From: JAKVKY01 sp964293585
GTDB taxonomy: Bacteria; Bacillota; Negativicutes; Acidaminococcales; Acidaminococcaceae
Assembly (NCBI GenBank): GCA_964293585.1
Contig: CAXYYS010000053.1
Coordinates: 1 to 14,038 of the forward strand
DNA length: 14,038 nt
Reading direction: 5' to 3'
Shown piece by piece: positions 5,925 to 13,413 of this stretch. The position numbers were made by a program, and so were the translations under genes. The notes below the pieces were generated by a model. The model was not told where the DNA came from. It worked only from the letters and a program-made list of their open reading frames with translations, and searched no databases. Numbering within the stretch: the stretch's first letter is position 1; each line of letters opens with the position of its first letter.

Positions 5925-7856
5925 ATGCAAAGTAAGAAGAATCTTCGTTTAAGTATGCTCATGTCTCTAGTCCTCACAGGCGGCACCCTGCTACCATGTG
6001 TTGCTAATGCCGAGGAAGAAACTCCTGCATATAATCTGGACGAGGTGGTTGTTACAGCCACCAGGACCCCAGTCCAAGTTTTTGATTCCCATGCCAATGT
6101 CAATGTTGTCAGCAAAAAAGAGTTGGAAACCAAGCACTATCAAACGGTCAGCGAAGCCCTGCGCACTGTACCCGGTGTCACCATTAAGAACTACAGTGCT
6201 TCCGGTGCCAACTACTCTTCTAACAATATTTACATTAATGGTTCTGCCCATGTGGTAGTTTTAGTAGATGGCATGCGCGTTAATACTAACGGCTCTACCT
6301 TTAGCAGTTTTGAAACTTCTGAACTCAGCAACATGGACACCATCGACCATATCGAAGTTTTGAAGGGTTCGGCTTCCACCCTATACGGTAGCGATGCGGT
6401 AGGCGGCGTGGTAAATATCATTACAAAAAAGCCGGAAGCGGGCAAAGTTAACACTAAAATCAGCGCCAGCTGGGGTAGCGCCGCTAAACAAACCTACACC
6501 TTTTATAACAACGGCATGACCAAAAATGGTTTCTACTGGGCCGTAGGCGCACAAAAAGATAAAATGGGCGATTATACAGACGGTGATGGTAATCAAACCA
6601 TCAACAAGATTGACAGCGAAACCTACGATGTAAAATTAGGCCAGAAGTTTGGTGACAAAGCTGACATTGTCTTTAACTATCAGAAATACAAGCTGGATTA
6701 TGAACGTCCCCAAACTGCGGGTATGGGAGGGTCGTTTACTGGTTTAGCTGATGAAGGTACCAAAGACAACACCAAGTATTCCACCCAGTTCAAGTATAAA
6801 TTTAATGATCGGTTGACAAATGACTTTTCCTATTATTCCCGGACCGCCGATCTGGACGACGATACTAATCATCCTGCTACCCTGTGGCTTATGCGTCAAA
6901 AGACCTGGGGCATCAGCGACCAGTTAACCTATAATACCAAACACCATACCCTTATTGGCGGTTACGATTACTACAAAGACGAAATGAATAAATACCAGGA
7001 TCAATATACTCCAAGCTTAACAGGCAATATCACAAACAGCGCCTTTTTCCTGCAGGACCAGATGAAGTTCGGTCCCTGGAGCATCACTCCCGGTATACGC
7101 CAGACACATAACTCTGAATATGGCAACAATACCAGCAAGAGCGGTGTTGTCGCTTACGATTTCAACGACCGTACCACCGCCTATGTTTCTTACAAGGAAT
7201 TTTTCCGGGCGCCGGCTTTATACGAATTATATAATCCTTTCTATGGCAGCGAAGCTTTGAATCCTGAAAAAGGCAGCACTAAGGAAATTGGCCTCAATAC
7301 CCGTATTGACGATAAGACTACTTTTGCTGCCCATATCTTCCAGACCGATTCCGATAACCTTATCGGCTTTAATAGTGCTACCTGGAAATATTACAACACC
7401 GGTGATGAAACTATTAAAGGCTGGGATATACAACTGACCAAATTTTTTGATAAAAACTGGAGTCTGAATGCAGCCTACACCCACATTGCCATTGACGCTA
7501 CCAGCACTTCTACCAATGAGAACAGAAATGGATCTATTCCTAAAGGTCAGTTCGATATTGGTTTAAACTATAATAATGCCAAATTTACGGGTACCTTTAC
7601 CGCCAAAGGTACTATCGACCGGCCAGGCAGCAAATATTATGAAAATGCCGTTGATGATTCCTACAAGACTTTTTGGATTTTTGATGCCGGTATCAACTAC
7701 AAGCCTGTCAAAAACACCACACTCTTCTTAAAGGTGAATAATCTGTTTGATACTATGTACACCGACATGACCTATGATATGCGTAATCCAGGCGGTTCCA
7801 GTTGGTATTCCCAGCCCGGCCGATTCTTCCAGGCCGGCGTAGCCTTCACGTTCTAG
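5925..7856 (+). CDS. TonB-dependent outer-membrane receptor 1 (BtuB-like)
   Basis: This 643-residue protein has a signal peptide with likely cleavage after ANA (residue 29). A TonB box, NLDEVVVTATR (37-47), follows. The N-terminal plug domain runs to about 170 and includes VVLVDGMRVN (111-120) and EVLKGSASTLYGSDAVGGVV (144-163). A 22-stranded beta-barrel ends in phenylalanine, the usual last residue of outer-membrane barrels. It would import a large ligand in an energy-dependent way with TonB-ExbBD, which is not in the window. FRAPALYELYN (427-437) and NPEKG (446-450) correspond to the FRAP/NPNL region of vitamin B12, heme and siderophore receptors, but the histidine expected in heme receptors is absent from that stretch. 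A strong site, GGGGAGG (5911-5917), precedes the ATG. The gene sits just upstream of cbiZ and behind a MerR-type promoter, which favours a corrinoid as ligand. Size and plug fit BtuB, though specificity is inferred. Confidence 0.92.
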   Translation: MQSKKNLRLSMLMSLVLTGGTLLPCVANAEEETPAYNLDEVVVTATRTPVQVFDSHANVNVVSKKELETKHYQTVSEALRTVPGVTIKNYSASGANYSSNNIYINGSAHVVVLVDGMRVNTNGSTFSSFETSELSNMDTIDHIEVLKGSASTLYGSDAVGGVVNIITKKPEAGKVNTKISASWGSAAKQTYTFYNNGMTKNGFYWAVGAQKDKMGDYTDGDGNQTINKIDSETYDVKLGQKFGDKADIVFNYQKYKLDYERPQTAGMGGSFTGLADEGTKDNTKYSTQFKYKFNDRLTNDFSYYSRTADLDDDTNHPATLWLMRQKTWGISDQLTYNTKHHTLIGGYDYYKDEMNKYQDQYTPSLTGNITNSAFFLQDQMKFGPWSITPGIRQTHNSEYGNNTSKSGVVAYDFNDRTTAYVSYKEFFRAPALYELYNPFYGSEALNPEKGSTKEIGLNTRIDDKTTFAAHIFQTDSDNLIGFNSATWKYYNTGDETIKGWDIQLTKFFDKNWSLNAAYTHIAIDATSTSTNENRNGSIPKGQFDIGLNYNNAKFTGTFTAKGTIDRPGSKYYENAVDDSYKTFWIFDAGINYKPVKNTTLFLKVNNLFDTMYTDMTYDMRNPGGSSWYSQPGRFFQAGVAFTF

Positions 7857-7873
7857 TCTGTATAAACACTACC

Positions 7874-7907
7874 AAAGAAGACGTAGCTTCCTAGCTGCGC
7901 CTTCTTT
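7874..7907 (+). terminator. Hairpin between receptor 1 and cbiZ (possible attenuator)
   Basis: AAAGAAG (7874-7880) pairs with CTTCTTT (7901-7907), and CGTAGC (7882-7887) pairs with GCTGCG (7894-7899) with one G-T pair. There is one A/C mismatch and a six-base loop. It is followed by a pyrimidine tract interrupted by Cs rather than a clean T-run, so it probably reduces, but does not abolish, transcription into cbiZ. Confidence 0.6.
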
Positions 7908-7939
7908 CTCTCTTTCTCCTGTTTAGGAAAAATGGTGCG

Positions 7940-9079
7940 ATGATGAAAATTTTATGGTTCTTACTTATAATGTATTTGAGCATGACTAATTTATGTTTAG
8001 CAGGTGCAACTATGTTACCAACTTCTTTACGAACCGGAGATAAAGTTTACATTAAGGATGATACCCTGGTATTAGAATTTAAGGGTCCCCGCAAGGTTCT
8101 GAGCAGTACTTTGCTCGGCGGCGGTTACCAGGAAAACTTACAGGGCGTGGTAAACCACCACAGCCAAGCCAACGAAGGCATGACTTATGAGGATTATAAA
8201 AGCAGCATGACCAGACTGGTCCAAAATCTGGGCTATGATCCCCGGCGGTTTTGTACCCTGGGTACTGGTGTGCCCATGAAAAATGCTGTGTACGCCCAAG
8301 CCCAGTACCAGAATTTTTATGTGGAAGCCCTGGTCACAGCCGGTGTGGAAGGTAATCCAGGCCGTGTCGGTGATAAAGCTAATTTTAACGGTTTTAGCAA
8401 CAAGGATAAACAACCGGCACCGGGAACCATTAATATCATCCTGGCTTTAAATGCTGATGCTCCCGGCGGCGTTTTAGCCCGCAGTATAGTTACCGCCAGT
8501 GAGGCCAAAACTGCTGCATTACAAGAATTGGCTATCGGTAGCAGATATTCCCGCGGATTAGCTACTGGAACCGGTACTGACCAGATTGCGATCATCGCAG
8601 CCTCCGACAGCAATTTCCTTTTATCTGATGCTGGAAAACATACCAAACCCGGCGAACTCATCGGTACCGTAGTTAAAGAAGCGGTCAAAGCCGCTATCCA
8701 AAAACATAATGGTATTGACGCACACTACCAGCACAGCTTTTTACAACGCAGTTATCGTTTCGGCATTAACGAACCTTCTTTATACACTTACAATAATTGC
8801 GGTCTTTCTTCTGAAAATTTTCACCAGCACTTGTTATCAATCGACCACGAAGATGCGTTGGTAACCGGCTTTTCTCTCTACTACCATTTACTGGATCAAC
8901 TTGGCTGGGGTTTGCTATCTGCTCCGGAAGCACAACCTTTTGCTCAGATTCTTTTACAGCAGATAGCTATAAAATATCAAATACCAGCACCGGTACTTAG
9001 CAGTGGTACATATCCTGAACTAATTAAAGCTGACCAGGACTTAATCATAGGCATCATTAAAAACAAGGTCGGAAAATAA
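7940..9079 (+). CDS. cbiZ: Exported CbiZ-type adenosylcobinamide amidohydrolase
   Basis: CbiZ hydrolyses the amide bond that joins the aminopropanol side chain to the corrin ring of adenosylcobinamide (and of some complete cobamides), giving adenosylcobyric acid for salvage. Family signatures are LSSTLLGGGY (54-63) with VNHHSQAN (71-78), VEALVTAGVEGNPGRVGD (128-145), GTINIILAL (162-170), SIVTASEAKTAAL (182-194), LATGTGTDQIAI (207-218) and SDAGKHTKPGELIG (229-242). Two features are unusual. The first 21-23 residues form a typical signal peptide (MMKILWFLLIMYLSMTNLCL, then AGA), so the enzyme should be exported. About 115 residues follow the CbiZ domain and match nothing I recognise. The ATG at 7940 (with an adjacent ATG at 7943) has AGGA upstream. 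The gene follows a TonB receptor by 83 bp and is probably co-transcribed with it, partly limited by the hairpin between them. Confidence 0.9.
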   Translation: MMKILWFLLIMYLSMTNLCLAGATMLPTSLRTGDKVYIKDDTLVLEFKGPRKVLSSTLLGGGYQENLQGVVNHHSQANEGMTYEDYKSSMTRLVQNLGYDPRRFCTLGTGVPMKNAVYAQAQYQNFYVEALVTAGVEGNPGRVGDKANFNGFSNKDKQPAPGTINIILALNADAPGGVLARSIVTASEAKTAALQELAIGSRYSRGLATGTGTDQIAIIAASDSNFLLSDAGKHTKPGELIGTVVKEAVKAAIQKHNGIDAHYQHSFLQRSYRFGINEPSLYTYNNCGLSSENFHQHLLSIDHEDALVTGFSLYYHLLDQLGWGLLSAPEAQPFAQILLQQIAIKYQIPAPVLSSGTYPELIKADQDLIIGIIKNKVGK

Positions 9080-9130
9080 TTGGCAGGTCATGATGACTTA
9101 TGACAAGACTTCGCAAATTTTTGACAGACA

Positions 9131-9169
9131 AAAACGGGCACACAGTTTCTTAAACTGCGTGCCCGTTTT
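9131..9169. terminator. Bidirectional terminator between cbiZ and receptor 2
   Basis: AAAACGGGCAC (9131-9141) pairs with GTGCCCGTTTT (9159-9169), and an inner CAGTTT/AAACTG stem adds six pairs across one A/C mismatch. T-runs are present on both strands. It lies between two convergent genes and serves both transcripts. Confidence 0.9.
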
Positions 9170-9187
9170 AATTTTAATCTTTAGATG

Positions 9188-11131
9188 TTAAAACTTTCTC
9201 TCATACGTCAGTGTAAAGTTAGCGGGTGTTACCAAGTATTCATAGTTGTTCAGCACATCATCTCTGTTCAACAGATTTCGTCCTACCAACTTAAAAGAAT
9301 CACTCTTCGTGGGATTATAACCAAGGGACAGCATCAAATCACAACTGTTGCGCAGACTATGGTCCGGTGACTTAGAGGAAGTACGCGTGTAATTATAGTA
9401 TGCATCCTCTCTTCCCAAATAAGAAAATAGGTTGGCTGCGGCCGTAAACTTTTCTTTCTTATAATCTACACCAAGGTTCAAAATGTATTTGGCCGAATCC
9501 TGAACCCAGTCTGCAGAACCTGTCTTCGCTTGCGGATTTTGTACTGTCAATCCTAAAGTAGTAGAGAAATTAGGAGTCAGTTTTTGGGTATAATTAAGTT
9601 CTAAGCCTACATTCTTCCACTCATCACGATTACGCATGATGTTACGGTTTAACTCATCCTTATCCCAATAGAATTTATCCTTCACCGTCATATAAAAGAT
9701 ATCGGCTGCCAAAGCCTTATGTTTATCCTCAAATTTATATCCAGTTTCATAGGACCATCCTGATTGCGGTTTTAAATCGGTATTGATTACATAATCAGTG
9801 GCTGTACTATAGGCAAAACCCGAGGATATGGAAGGCATCTCAAAAGACTTACCGATATTAAAATAATAGGATGCATTGTCATTGGCTTTATATAAGCCCT
9901 GGAATTGTGGCAGAAGCTGAAAATCACTATCCTGATCCTTGGACTTAGTCATATAATATTCACGTACACCTACAGTAAAGTCCAGCCTGTCCGTAGCTTT
10001 ATAATCATAAGACTGATATAGAGAATAACTGTTACGCCCGTTAATATTCAGTACATCACCATAATGGTTTTTCATATACTCACGATTTAAGGTCGTACCC
10101 ACGATAAGATAATCTTTATCATTACGCAGATTAAATTTCTTTTGAACATCCAAATTTAAATTATAGCCAAAATAACTACTATCCGTATAATATTTTTTAT
10201 AACTATGATCGTAGTTGGCTTCGATATCCATAGTAGTATAACCCGCAGCTATTTTCCAACCGGTCTTCTCCGGATTATATAGTAAAGTATAATTGTTATA
10301 ATCGGTATCATAAACACCGGCATAACCTATATTATTAATTCCTTTGGAGAAACTACCAACTTCAAATTTTGAATGGTCAAAAGTACGGCCAAAATTAAAA
10401 TTCAGATCTTTAGCTATCTGAGCATCCACATATAAATTATCTCCCGATCTTTGTAAAACATTTAAAGATGGTCCAGAACCTTTAGTTCCCGGTTTTTCAA
10501 TATCATTAAAATCTTTATTCCACCGTTTAGAATAACCCACATCTACATAGTCAGTTTGCACATTAACTCCGGCCTGCTTTTTCATATTGCCTGCCGTGCC
10601 GAAGACACTGCCATGTACCCGCCCCGTCTTTTTTGGTTTTTTCAAGATAACATTCACTACACCGGCCATGGCTTGTGGACCATATAGTACCGAGTTGGCA
10701 CCCTTTACCACTTCTACTTTCTCTACTTGATCAATAGGAATATTGGCCAGGGATGAGCAGTTCATATAATTGACAGGTGTACCGTTCACCATGACCAGTG
10801 TCCCATTATCCAGAGCACGCATCCTGATTCTGGATACCATGCCGCCGTAATTACCACCATCATCCTGATAAGTGTGTGCATTAGCCTGAGTAAGATTACG
10901 CACCGCCTCAAAGGCATTATCATATCCTGCTGTCTTAATCTCTTCAGACTTGATAACCTTAGTATTAGCCGGCGTATCCAGAACAGATTTTTCTGTTCTG
11001 CTGGCCGTGACTACCACTTCATCCAAACTATACGTAGGTACAAATTCCTCCGCCGCTGCCACCAGTGGTAACATTGTACTGCCAGTCAAGACCAGCAACA
11101 TTAGAAGACCTAACTTACTTCTATTATTCAT
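9188..11131 (-). CDS. TonB-dependent outer-membrane receptor 2
   Basis: This 647-residue receptor has a signal peptide cleaved near AAA (residue 27), a TonB box SLDEVVVTASRT (35-46), and a plug domain with LVMVNGTPVN (112-121) and VEVVKGANSVLYGPQAMAGV (139-158). The beta-barrel ends in phenylalanine. Its first 46 residues closely parallel those of receptor 1, but the barrels differ strongly, so the two are distant paralogues that probably bind different ligands. The plug and the length fit vitamin B12, catecholate-siderophore or heme-type receptors, and I see no motif that decides between them. The ATG at 11131 has an AGAGGTG ribosome binding site. Transcription probably starts from the MerR-type promoter at 11300-11270, giving a leader of about 130 bases. 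The gene is monocistronic, bounded by a terminator on each side. Two lipoprotein binding proteins lie directly upstream on the same strand. Confidence 0.92.
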   Translation of the reverse strand: MNNRSKLGLLMLLVLTGSTMLPLVAAAEEFVPTYSLDEVVVTASRTEKSVLDTPANTKVIKSEEIKTAGYDNAFEAVRNLTQANAHTYQDDGGNYGGMVSRIRMRALDNGTLVMVNGTPVNYMNCSSLANIPIDQVEKVEVVKGANSVLYGPQAMAGVVNVILKKPKKTGRVHGSVFGTAGNMKKQAGVNVQTDYVDVGYSKRWNKDFNDIEKPGTKGSGPSLNVLQRSGDNLYVDAQIAKDLNFNFGRTFDHSKFEVGSFSKGINNIGYAGVYDTDYNNYTLLYNPEKTGWKIAAGYTTMDIEANYDHSYKKYYTDSSYFGYNLNLDVQKKFNLRNDKDYLIVGTTLNREYMKNHYGDVLNINGRNSYSLYQSYDYKATDRLDFTVGVREYYMTKSKDQDSDFQLLPQFQGLYKANDNASYYFNIGKSFEMPSISSGFAYSTATDYVINTDLKPQSGWSYETGYKFEDKHKALAADIFYMTVKDKFYWDKDELNRNIMRNRDEWKNVGLELNYTQKLTPNFSTTLGLTVQNPQAKTGSADWVQDSAKYILNLGVDYKKEKFTAAANLFSYLGREDAYYNYTRTSSKSPDHSLRNSCDLMLSLGYNPTKSDSFKLVGRNLLNRDDVLNNYEYLVTPANFTLTYERKF

Positions 11132-11161
11132 GCTACACCTCTTTCATTATATTCAACCTCT

Positions 11162-11199
11162 GCATCAGTTTAGTCATCTCTCATCTACCACGCCGATGC
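11162..11199 (-). other. Possible hairpin in receptor 2 leader
   Basis: On the minus strand GCATCGG (11199-11193) can pair with CTGATGC (11168-11162), seven pairs including one G-T, around a 24-base loop. It lies shortly before the receptor 2 ribosome binding site. No known riboswitch class was recognised. The rest of 11132-11373 holds the receptor promoter, a terminator and AT-rich DNA. Confidence 0.3.
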
Positions 11200-11269
11200 G
11201 AATGTTGTGAGTAACATAATTTAAATTTAAATATTATTAATAATATAATGTTATTTATATTAATTACTA

Positions 11270-11300
11270 ATAATAAACCATATACTTAGTAGAGAGTCAA
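11270..11300 (-). promoter_or_regulatory. Receptor 2 promoter with 19-bp MerR-type spacer
   Basis: On the minus strand, TTGACT (11300-11295) and TATTAT (11275-11270) are separated by the 19 bp CTCTACTAAGTATATGGTT. AGTATAT occupies the same spacer positions (9-15) as in the cobN and receptor 1 promoters, and GTT at the end matches receptor 1. A local TACT-A-AGTA dyad is present. The same regulator is inferred for all three. Confidence 0.68.
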
Positions 11301-11309
11301 GTAGCAAAC

Positions 11310-11356
11310 AAAAAATCTCCAGTAGCCGTCATTGCTTTTCCACAGCCCTGGAGATT
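11310..11356 (-). terminator. Rho-independent terminator after substrate-binding protein 1
   Basis: On the minus strand AATCTCCAG (11356-11348) pairs perfectly with CTGGAGATT (11322-11314) around a 25-base loop, followed by six Ts. It lies between the end of the substrate-binding protein operon and the receptor 2 promoter, so the two are transcribed separately. Confidence 0.85.
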
Positions 11357-11373
11357 ATATTTTTATTATAGCA

Positions 11374-12339
11374 TTATAACTTTGCATCCTGATAAACAGC
11401 ATTTGCAAAAGTGATCAGACTATCTGCCACATAATGTGACAAACAATAAAAACATTTGCCTGGGACTTCCACCACCCGGCCTGCTTTAATCGCAGGTAAT
11501 GTGGCATAAGCAGGATCGTGCAAGATAATCTCCCGGCTCTTAGAAAGTTTTTTCCCTTCCGGTAAGTCCCAAACTACTGTAACAATAATATCCGGTTCAG
11601 CAGCCACAATCTGTTCCTTAGACAGGACAAGACTAGTATTTGTTCCTACTATTGGGGCTACCACGTTGTGCACCTGTATACAGTTACACATATCGTCATA
11701 CAAACTACCTTTAGCGCCTAACTGTCCGTGAGAAGCAAATGGTAAAATTTTATTTTTTCCGGCTTCTGGTAAAGCCGCGCACCGCTGCCTTACCCGTTGA
11801 ATCTTCTTTTCATAAGCCTCCACCAATTTTTCGCCCTGCTCTTTTTCTCCCACTACTCCGGCTACTTCTCGTAAGGATGCACTCACTGCCGCCAGCGTGT
11901 AAGGTGTCTTATATACATAAACTGGGATATTCATTTCCCTGAGTGTCTGTAAACTTTCCAGATTCCACCAGTCTCCAATTAAAACCAAGTCCGGATGCAA
12001 TTTCATAATCGCTTCGGCGCTAGTACCACGAATCTTTTGGGGTATCTTTTGACTCTTAGCCGCCACATAAGATACTCCTTCATCAGCAGCCAGGAAACTT
12101 ACTGCCGCAATCCGGTCCGGACTTACCAGGTCTAACAACAGTTCATCCGTACCTAAATTTAAAGAGACGATATGCTGAGGCTTTACTGGTATCTCTACCT
12201 TATTTCCTTTGGCGTCCGTCACTTGGCGCAAGGTAGCATCCTTACCTGTAATACCTAAAAAACCACAGCCAACACATGCCAGCAACAAGGATACGCATAA
12301 ACAGATATTAAGGCCCCACCGCCAAGATTGGTTTTTCAT
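11374..12339 (-). CDS. ABC substrate-binding lipoprotein 1 (BtuF/FecB type)
   Basis: This 321-residue protein has the helical-backbone fold of periplasmic binding proteins for vitamin B12, heme and iron-siderophores. It begins with a hydrophobic leader ending in a lipobox-like LLACVGC, so lipidation at Cys22 or Cys25 is expected. Family features include VTDAKGNKVEIPVKPQHIVSL (starting at 40), the LHPDLVLIGDWW stretch (114-125) and KEQIVAAEPDIIVTV (241-255). A distinctive trait is the presence of extra cysteines in the mature protein, as CNC (218-220) and CFYC (296-299). The ATG at 12339 is 24 bp past the stop of the next binding protein, so the two form an operon. No ABC permease or ATPase is in the window; one is probably nearby on the right or elsewhere. 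A corrinoid ligand is suggested by context, but heme or a siderophore cannot be excluded. Confidence 0.85.
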   Translation of the reverse strand: MKNQSWRWGLNICLCVSLLLACVGCGFLGITGKDATLRQVTDAKGNKVEIPVKPQHIVSLNLGTDELLLDLVSPDRIAAVSFLAADEGVSYVAAKSQKIPQKIRGTSAEAIMKLHPDLVLIGDWWNLESLQTLREMNIPVYVYKTPYTLAAVSASLREVAGVVGEKEQGEKLVEAYEKKIQRVRQRCAALPEAGKNKILPFASHGQLGAKGSLYDDMCNCIQVHNVVAPIVGTNTSLVLSKEQIVAAEPDIIVTVVWDLPEGKKLSKSREIILHDPAYATLPAIKAGRVVEVPGKCFYCLSHYVADSLITFANAVYQDAKL

Positions 12340-12363
12340 GATACATAGAACCCGTCCCCTTTT

Positions 12364-13356
12364 TTAATAGCCTTTAATTAAATGTTCCCCGCTTAAATCA
12401 AACAAGGAGCCATAAGCATAGTTGGCGATACCCTTGATGGCATAAACACAATTCTGTGAGTTTGTATATAAATAACGATTAGGTATTGGCACGATATGCT
12501 TAAGACCTTTTAATCCCTTATAAGCCGGATCGTTTAAAAACTGTTCCTGAAACTTTTTATTTTCGTACGGGTCATTCTTTTTAAGAGTCGAAACCATAAA
12601 AAAATCCGGGTCGGCCTTGACCACCAGTTCCTTGGTTAGTTTTTCACCATTTTTCAGTCCCACCTTGGCGATACCATTAATCACACCAGCCCGCGTACAC
12701 ATCACATCAAACAAACATCCTTTACCACCGTAACTGGTCATGAGTGAAACCAGCATACCCACAGGTCTGGTACCTTTTTGCTGCGTCACGATTCTATCAA
12801 CTTCAGCCAGCTGGCGCTCCATCTCTGCCACTACTTTCGTACCGGCAGGTTCTTCTCCTACCGCTTGTGCCATCAGGCGGACGTCTGCTTCCACCTCAGC
12901 AATAGTATCCGGGTTCTTACAAACCAGGACCGGATATCCCAGGTCACGAAAGGTGTTAACCATTTCCGGCTTGGCCGTGGTTGGTACGACGATAAGATCA
13001 GGCTTGGTCTGTAAAACCACTTCCGTGGGAATTAAGGTAAAAGATTGCAGTTTTACAGGAATCTTTTTGGCCTCTGCCACTGCAAACGAATCCTCCGGTC
13101 TTGCCAAGGCTACGTTGCAAGCTACCATCCGTTCTGGCGGCACCAAACCCAGCATCATGGTATCAAACATCAGCGACATGGTGAGAATCCGCTCCGGTTT
13201 TTTGGCTATGACTACCTTCGAACCGGTACTATCGGTTATTGTTAACCAGTGCCCCGCACCGCTTTGCTTGTAAGTGCCGCAGCCACTAAACAGCACCAAT
13301 AAACTTACCAGAAGTCCTCCCAGCCACCAAATCCGTCCCCTATTTTTCCAGCTCAT
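12364..13356 (-). CDS. ABC substrate-binding lipoprotein 2 (BtuF/FecB type)
   Basis: With the start chosen here, the protein has 330 residues and a classical lipoprotein leader ending LVLFSGC, with lipidation at Cys26. The open frame extends to a GTG at 13413. That would put 19 charged residues before the leader, whereas the ATG at 13356 has a ribosome binding site (GGGAAAGGCAG) in place and is preferred. Family features are the LTITDSTGSKVVI and KKPERILTMSL segments near the N-terminus, a TKPDLIVVPTTAKPEMV segment, and the GGKGCLFDVMCTRAGVING signature in the second lobe, which is shared in weaker form by protein 1. The two are divergent tandem paralogues. It would bind a corrinoid, heme or siderophore in the periplasm. 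It lies 57 bp downstream of the repeat protein gene in a leftward operon. Confidence 0.85.
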   Translation of the reverse strand: MSWKNRGRIWWLGGLLVSLLVLFSGCGTYKQSGAGHWLTITDSTGSKVVIAKKPERILTMSLMFDTMMLGLVPPERMVACNVALARPEDSFAVAEAKKIPVKLQSFTLIPTEVVLQTKPDLIVVPTTAKPEMVNTFRDLGYPVLVCKNPDTIAEVEADVRLMAQAVGEEPAGTKVVAEMERQLAEVDRIVTQQKGTRPVGMLVSLMTSYGGKGCLFDVMCTRAGVINGIAKVGLKNGEKLTKELVVKADPDFFMVSTLKKNDPYENKKFQEQFLNDPAYKGLKGLKHIVPIPNRYLYTNSQNCVYAIKGIANYAYGSLFDLSGEHLIKGY

Positions 13357-13413
13357 ATCTGCCTTTCCCGATTTTTTGTTGTAGGTCCTTACGCTGCACC
13401 GGAAACCGTCCAC

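Noticed and set aside
7203..7274. Receptor 1 as a classical heme receptor from its FRAP/NPNL-like region
   Set aside because: The conserved histidine of heme receptors is missing between the two motifs, and the neighbouring cbiZ favours a corrinoid. Heme is not excluded for the locus as a whole.
13357..13413. GTG start at 13413 for substrate-binding protein 2
   Set aside because: It would place 19 charged residues before the lipoprotein leader. The ATG at 13356 has a ribosome binding site and gives a normal leader.
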